Positions 58,583 through 64,000 of a stretch of DNA of 64,000 nt are shown here, piece by piece. Made by a program: the position numbers and the translations under genes. The DNA lies in assembly GCF_000186865.1 (NCBI RefSeq), contig NW_008705570.1, forward strand, positions 512,941-576,940, in the 5' to 3' direction. This DNA is from Aureococcus anophagefferens. Its lineage: Eukaryota; Sar; Pelagophyceae; Pelagomonadales; Pelagomonadaceae. The notes beneath the pieces were generated by a model. It saw only the letters and a list, made by a program, of their open reading frames with translations, had not been told where the DNA came from and did no database searches. Position 1 is the stretch's first letter. Each line of letters starts with the position of its first letter.

Positions 58583-60404
58583 CTACGTGTTCCGCTTGAG
58601 CCCGACGAACGAGAGGACGCGGAAGCCCGCGGCGAAGGCGAGCAGCGCGAGCACGTCGACGTAGAGCGGCTTCTGGAGCACCTGCACGTTGAGGCCCGTG
58701 TGGTCGCCGACGTCGCGGCGCTCGCCGCCGTCGACGTAGGACGCGCCGCGGAACTCGACCTTCAGCATCGCCGAGAACGAGTACTTGGTGAAGGACAAAT
58801 AGCCGAGCCAGTCGAGCCAGGCGGGCACGTTGGCGACGTAAAACCCGCCGCACATCATCGTCGTCAACATGAACACGGTCTCGAAGGTCGCCGCGCGTTT
58901 CAGGTCCGCGATCCACGCGCCGATGGCCAACCCCGCGGACTGCGCCGCGAGGCCGTTGCAGAAGAGCACGAGGCAGTGCCACGGGAGCTTCGCGGGCCGC
59001 AGACCCACGGCGAAGTAGTAGAGCAGGGCGAAGAGCGGCGACACGAGGCACGCGGACACCGTGTCCACCGTCGTCCGCGCGCAGAAGAACGCCGACACGG
59101 AGTACAGGCCCGCCGCGCGCTCCTTGACGAGCACGTCGTGCGCGGGCGGGAACGCGAAGAGCGCCTGGATCATCATCTGGAACCCCCAGTACACGGGCTG
59201 CAGGAAGAGCAGCCCCACCGTGTCCTCCACGGACGCGTCCGTGCGCGGGCGCACGGCCGCGCGGCCGCTCCAGAGCGCCGCGCAGAGCAGCGTGATGGAG
59301 CCGATGTTCGCGAGGAACATGGGGTCGATCAAGTCGAGGCGGTGCGCGAGCCAGCTCCGGCGGAAGAGGATCGCGTACTGCGCCGTCCAGGGGAGCACGC
59401 CGCCGTCCGCCGCGGGCGCCGCGACCGCGACGGCGACCGCCGCGGCCGCCGGCGCCTTCGCGACGGCGTCGAAGTCGCCCGTGCACAGCACGTCCAGCAG
59501 GTGGTCCGCGCAGGGCGTGCCGCGGGGCCGCGCGCGCTTCGCGCAGAGCGCGTCGATCGCGCCGTCCGCGGGGCCGGCGTAGGCCGCGGCGCCGTCCAAT
59601 AACAAGTGGAGCTCGTCGAAGGCGTAGAACATGGCGTCCGTCGGCTGGTGCAAAGTGGCCAGCACCGTCCGGCCGTCGCGGACCATGGTCTTGAGCAGCT
59701 GGAAGAGGCGCGCGGCCGCGAACGAATCCAAGCCTACCACGCACGACGGTGACGATTGCTCAGTGTTTTCCCACCCCACATCTCTCGAAACTCGTTGCGG
59801 GACGCCGATCCGAGCCCGACGTCGGCTCGTCGAGCAGGACGAGGTCCGGGTCGAGGAGCAGCTCGTGGCCGATGGACACGCGGCGCCGCTGGCCGCCGGA
59901 GATCTCGCGCTGGATGTTCGCGCCGCCGATGGGCTGGTCCGCGCAGGACTCGAGCCCGAGCGCGGCGACGGCCGCGGCCGCTCGCGCCGCCGGGTCCGCG
60001 GCGCCGCGGAGCTCCGCCGCGAAGCGCAAAGTCTGCCGCACCGTGAGGTCGCCGAGGAGCGTGTCCTCCTGCTCCACGAAGGCGAGGCGGCGCTTGTGCG
60101 CGCTCCGCGACCACGCCGCGCCGTCGTAGCGCAGGGACCCGCCCGTGACGACTACTTTCCGCTCGAAGCGCGACGAGATCGCCGCAAGGAGCGTGCTCTT
60201 GCCGGACCCGGAGGGCCCGAGCACGGCCGTGAGCGCGCCGCGGTCCGCGCGGCCCGTGAGCCCGTGGAGCACCTCCGCGCGCTTCGGGCCCACGCAGACC
60301 GTCAGGGCGCTCCACTCGACGCTGAGGCCGCTGACGGCCGTGGCGACGGCGTCCTTGCTCGGCGCCGCGCCGGCGACGACCTCGACGTAGCCGGGGTTGC
60401 ACAT
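58583..60404 (-). CDS. ABCG/White-type half ABC transporter
   Basis: Exons 60404-59816 and 59733-58583 give 579 residues. The nucleotide-binding domain is first, as in ABCG: Walker A 'GPSGSGKSTLLAAI', Q-loop 'LAFVEQEDTLLG', signature 'ISGGQRRRVSIGHE', Walker B 'LVLLDEP' with 'TSG-LDSFAA' rebuilt across the introner, and 'LATLHQP' with the H-loop. The ABC2-type membrane domain follows, with about six helices ('YAILFRRSWLAHRLDLIDPM' at its start). Lipid or sterol-like export is typical of the family, but the substrate is not deducible. Half-transporters dimerise. Confidence 0.93.
59734..59807 (-). mobile_element. introner element, family C copy 3
   Basis: 74 bp, sense. Duplication GCTCGGAT (59808-59815, intron side) versus GCTTGGAT (59726-59733, exon side). 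Begins CGGCGTCCCG and ends GTGCGTGGTAG. Intron 59734-59815, GC donor, phase 1. It interrupts the D-loop, and excision rebuilds the invariant 'DEPTSGLDS'. Confidence 0.93.
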
Positions 60405-60652
60405 CGTTTTTGTCGCTACTACGGTGCGCGCGTGCTGTGTGTCGCGTGGGTTTCCAGCGGCGCGAGTTTGTCTGACTAGCACATCGGTGCGCGCCACGGT
60501 GGTTTGCTTCACCGGAGCGCACGGTCACATCACGGTCCGTCAAACATCGCGTCGTTGAGATGCCCCAAAGCTGTCGAACAATCGAGAGGCCAAGGCTGGC
60601 ACGCCCCGGGCGGGGCAGCCGCCGGGAGCGCATCCGTCGACCACAGACACCC

Positions 60653-62616
60653 ATGGCGGCCGTCGACGTGTCCGACGAACCGCCGCCGCCCGCGCCCAAG
60701 GAGCGGAGCGGGCTCCTCGAGTTTCTCATTTGCGGCGACGAGGAGGTCGCCGTCTGGGACCGCATCCGCCCCGACGCGCCGTCCGCGGCGAGCCCGGCGC
60801 GGCGCATCGAGGAGCTCGAGAACACGGTCAAGGAGCTGTCGCGCCTCGTGAAGCCCCACCTGCGGCACAAGCACAGCAAAAAGCACCCGAAGAAGAAGGA
60901 AAAAGAAGTCGAGTTCGAGGCCGTCGACGACGACGAGGAGTGCAAGGACTCGTCGTCGTCGTACAGCGAACCCCACGGCACCGGCGGCATCGTCGACATC
61001 CTCACGCACAAGCACCACGAGGCCGCCCCCGCACGGCCGGGCGTCGACCGCGCGTCGAGCGTCGGCGAGGACGACGAGGGTACGACGCCCGGGGGCTCGC
61101 GGCGCCACTCGAAGCGGACGTCGACGGTGCTCCGCGAGGGCTTCGAGGCGGTCACGGGCGTCCACATCGACGCGCCTGTGTTGAAGAAGCAGGAGTCGCT
61201 CGTCGGGCGCGAGCGGGAGGAGTACCTGACGATGATCCAGGGCGAACTCGCCGACCGTGCGTTCGGCTCTTCCTACTGCTACACGCAGTTCAAGCTCGTC
61301 CACCTCACGCTGAGCTTCTCGTCGCTCACGTCCGCGGCCTGGACCTACACGGGCCTCTGGCTCCAGGCCTACGTATTGTGCACGGTCATCGACGCCAAGT
61401 ACATGAACTGGGACAACCGCAACGTGACGCCGCTCAACTACGAGTCCGCGTCGAACTACTACACGACGAACCCCATGCGCGACGGCTCGGAATACTCGGA
61501 GAACTGGTACGAGCTCACGCGCAAGGGCCACGTCTGGGACATCCCCTTCATCATCATCGGGCCCCTCATGTTCGCGTCTTTGATGATCGCGCTGAGTTTG
61601 CGCCAGGAGATCCACGAGTTGGTGGTGGGCGCGCTGCTGGTGATGCCCAAGTGGGAGGAGTTCCAGCTCTGCGAGACGAGGCTGCAGCGCGCGGGCTGGC
61701 TCATCGGCCGGGGCCTCGCCTACGGCATCCACATTATGAGGCTCTTCGTCGTGTTTCTCTACTTCCAGGCGACGATGTGCGTGCTCGGCACGTCGAACGG
61801 GCCCTTCGCGATCATTTTGGACTGCCTCACGCTCATGTTCATCCTCGAACTGGACAACATGATCCGCTTCGACTCGAAGCACACGCTCTTCGGCCAGGCG
61901 GGCCTCGTCTCCGACAAGAAGGTCGTGCTCTCGAAGCAGCTCCGGGAGATCGCGACGGCCGTCCTCGACTCGGGGACCGCGTGGCGCAGCGTCCTGTGGC
62001 CGTGACGATTTTCGAGAGATTTCGGCCGGGGAAACGATGAGAAATCGTCACCGTCGTGCTTGGTAGGCGTGGCGCTACTACCAGGCGAATATGGAGAACT
62101 TCCTGGTCCTGGCCGTGGCCGTCTTCATGTGCTCCGGCACGGCGCGCATGCAGCGCATCACGTCGCACGGCGAGATCACGATGGCCGACGACCCGGACCA
62201 CGACGAGATGCAGCGCATCTTCTGGGCCATGCAGTTCCTGCTCGTGGCGTCCATCGTCATCCTCATCGTCGGCACGCGGCGCTTCGCTTTGCGCACGGAC
62301 CTGCTGACCTGCACCCTGCTCTTCGTCGTCGACTGCGTCTGCGTCGTCCACATCAACTTTTACGCGGGCGCGGCTCCCCCGCGCCTCCTTTTTTCGTCCG
62401 TCCCCCCGACACCGTCTCCTAGGCTACTACCTGCTGTCCGAGGTCGGCATCTACGGCGAGACGTCCTTCGCCGCCTTCTCCGGGTACGCGAACTGGAAGC
62501 GCGGCATCGCGTTCTACCTCACGAACGACGACGACGGCTGGATCGTCGACGACCAGCTCGTCGACGCGCAGCCCGCGGGCGGCGTGGCCGGCATGGGCAA
62601 GGGCGGCCGCTTCTAA
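60653..62616 (+). CDS. multi-pass membrane protein with cytosolic coiled N-terminus, unknown
   Basis: Exons 60653-61978, 62067-62367 and 62423-62616 give 606 residues. An in-frame ATG at 60560 is an alternative start. The N-terminal 190 residues are hydrophilic with a Lys/His-rich stretch and acidic clusters. At least six hydrophobic segments follow ('HVWDIPFIIIGPLMFASLMI', 'FVVFLYFQATMCVL', 'FAIILDCLTLMFIL', 'FLVLAVAVFMC', 'FLLVASIVILIVG', 'LLTCTLLFVVDCVCVVHI'). The layout resembles channel-like or transporter-like proteins, but no family is recognised. Intron 1 is a family C introner. Intron 2 (62368-62422, 55 bp) has a GC donor. The stop is 9 bp from the convergent gene. Confidence 0.7.
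61987..62066 (+). mobile_element. introner element, family C copy 4
   Basis: 80 bp, sense. Duplication GCGTGGCG at 61979-61986 and 62067-62074. Begins CAGCGTCCTG and ends GTGCTTGGTAG, with inner inverted repeats GTGACGATTT and AAATCGTCAC. Intron 61979-62066, GC donor, phase 0. Excision joins 'DSGTAWR' to 'YYQANMENF'. Confidence 0.92.
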
Positions 62617-62625
62617 ATTTTTTGT

Positions 62626-64000
62626 TTACTTGAAGGTCGCCTTGAGCTTCTCGCCCGCGGCGTTGCGTTTGAAGCCCGCGGCGAGCGACTCGCCCGTCGG
62701 CAGCGCGTCGGACAGCTCGAAGGCGTAGCCGACGGCCTTCAGACGCGCCAGGATGTCGCCGCCGCCCGCGAAGGCCGTCAGCGGCGTCAGCCCCGCCCCG
62801 GCCGTCGCCGGGTGGCGCAGCGCGGCCATGCCGCAGACGAGCATGCAGTAGGCCGAGCCGACGTAGCCGCACGCGGCGCCGTGGCCGAGGCCCGGCTCGC
62901 CGATGATGGAACAGACGGCGACGTCGCCGTCGCGCGACGTCGTCGACGCGTCGGAGCCGTGGGCGATGACGACGTCCGTGAAGGCGCTGCCGTAGGACTG
63001 GGCCGCCGTCGGGCCCTCGCCGCGCTTCGGCCTGTGTGGAAACCAACCACTGGTTTGGGTGGTCCTGACCAAACTTGAGAATTCTCTAGCTCGGTCACAT
63101 CGAAGTCGATTCGGCTGATTTTTGGACGGATCGATCGCTCTCGTCGAGTTCTCGAAGCCAAGTCAAAGAGCTTGCGTCGAAACTGTCGCGTATGCTCACA
63201 TTGAAGTCGAGTTGAAGATTTGAATTCCACACAGGCTTCGGCAGCCGGCCCTGCTCGACGGCCTTCAGGGTCTGCTGCGGCGGCGCCGTGACGGAGTAGA
63301 CCATGAACTTCGCGCTGCGCTCGTTCTCGAAGATGGTGTACATCTTCACGCCCGCGGCCCGGGACCCGTTCCATCGCAGCGCGTGCGCCGTGCGCCGGAG
63401 GATCCGACAGTCGCCCGTCGCGAGCGGCGCGGGCCCCAAGTGGACGGCGCCGCCCCAGCGGCCGTCCGTCCAGGCCTCCTTGACGTCGGCCGTCCACCCG
63501 GCGGGCACGTCGTCGCGGCCCTCGACGGCCGCCTGGTCGAGCGTCAGCCCCCAGGGGTCGTCGAGCTTTTCTCGCTTCTCTTCCAGCTGCATCATCGTCC
63601 CGGACGCGACGGACCCGCCGGACATGGCCCCGTTGGCGCAGGTCAGGATCTCCAGGAACGGCGCCTCGCGGCCCGTCCGCTCCTTGAGCCGCGCCACGGC
63701 CAGGGACGCGCCGAACTCCGTCGTCAAAATCTCCTGGGGCCCGACCATCTGGACGAGCGAATTTCCTTTTTCCGCGGCCTCCGTCGCGTGCTTCTTGACG
63801 ACGTCGCCCACGAGCAGGTACTCGCCCGTGAGGTCGAAGTAGACGACCCCGTGGGCCGCGCGCGCGCAGGCGGCGAGGAGCATCCGCGGGCCCTTCTGGC
63901 GGTAGGGGCCCGCGGCGGCGAGGACGACCCTGGCCGCGTCGACCGCGCGGTCGAAGCTCGCGGCTTCCTTCTCGTCGACGACGAAGGCCTTGACGCCGTA
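62626..64000 (-). CDS. saccharopine dehydrogenase-like oxidoreductase (5' partial)
   Basis: Exons 64000-63243 and 63031-62626 are present; the start lies beyond the window. 'VVLAAAGPYRQKGPRMLLAA' and 'VVYFDLTGEYLLVGDV' match the saccharopine dehydrogenase-like (SCCPDH/trans-acting enoyl reductase) family, whose N-terminal Rossmann fold would precede the visible part. 'AMSGGSVASGTMMQLEE' is also typical. The introner joins 'EQGRLPK' to 'RGEGPTAAQSYG' in frame. The C-terminus has a hydrophobic segment ('GYVGSAYCMLVCGMAALR'), as in the lipid-droplet-associated members. Enzymatic activity of this family is poorly defined. Confidence 0.8.
63032..63234 (+). mobile_element. introner element, family A copy 5
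   Basis: 203 bp, antisense to its host gene. On the gene strand the duplication is GCCGAAGC (63235-63242 and 63024-63031), the element begins CTGTGTGGAATTCAA and ends CCACACAG. Intron 63032-63242, GC donor, phase 2. Confidence 0.93.

Overview
This is nuclear DNA of a very GC-rich, gene-dense microbial eukaryote. Coding sequence carries spliceosomal introns. Gene content includes a GDP-L-fucose synthase, a RAD51B-like recombinase, an ARL8-like GTPase, an ionotropic glutamate receptor-like channel, JmjC and LYR proteins and a JMJD8-like hydroxylase relative. The base composition, small introns and the introner elements described below fit a pelagophyte alga such as Aureococcus anophagefferens. 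That species call is an inference. A 50-base N run at 1630-1679 marks a scaffold gap.

Layout. I can support about 38 genes, and strands alternate almost gene by gene. Convergent neighbours end within a few to about 50 bases of each other, and one pair (hydroxyproline-glycosyltransferase-like at 16294-17916 and GH3 beta-glucosidase at 17913-20488) shares a single CTAG for both stop codons. Divergent neighbours often start within 70-250 bases. Region by region: 1-3.4 kb, partial membrane protein, LYR protein, Rieske-like remnant and an unknown gene flanking the gap; 3.4-9.6 kb, glutamate receptor-like channel, beta-helix protein, chitobiase and SPFH-like protein; 9.8-16.1 kb, cupredoxin-like protein, two long coiled-coil proteins and small unknowns; 16.3-22.8 kb, glycosyltransferase, GH3, 2OG oxygenase and GDP-fucose synthase; 23-31 kb, kinase-ARM fusion, JmjC, sulfotransferase and ARM protein; 31-45 kb, an LRR-type protein and a roughly 3,000-residue WD40-like protein; 45-50 kb, flavin monooxygenase, sulfotransferase, a 12-unit hairpin array and ARL8; 49.5-64 kb, methyltransferase-ankyrin fusion, membrane proteins, JMJD8-like, CAAX zinc-ribbon, RAD51B-like, ABCG transporter and saccharopine-dehydrogenase-like protein.

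The outstanding feature is a set of 13 introner elements, short non-autonomous DNA-transposon-like insertions that are themselves introns. They fall into three families: A about 203 bp, B 192 bp, C 74-80 bp. Every copy sits inside a coding sequence and is flanked by an 8-bp target-site duplication that begins GT or GC on the coding strand. The first duplication copy supplies the 5' splice site and the element's last bases supply the 3' AG, so splicing restores the uninterrupted coding sequence exactly. I checked the reading frame through all 13. Seven of 13 use a GC donor. Families A and B occur in both orientations, C only in the sense orientation. No transposase gene is present in the window.

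Five genes show an apparent single-base frame break in otherwise good coding sequence. These are most simply assembly errors and are noted individually.
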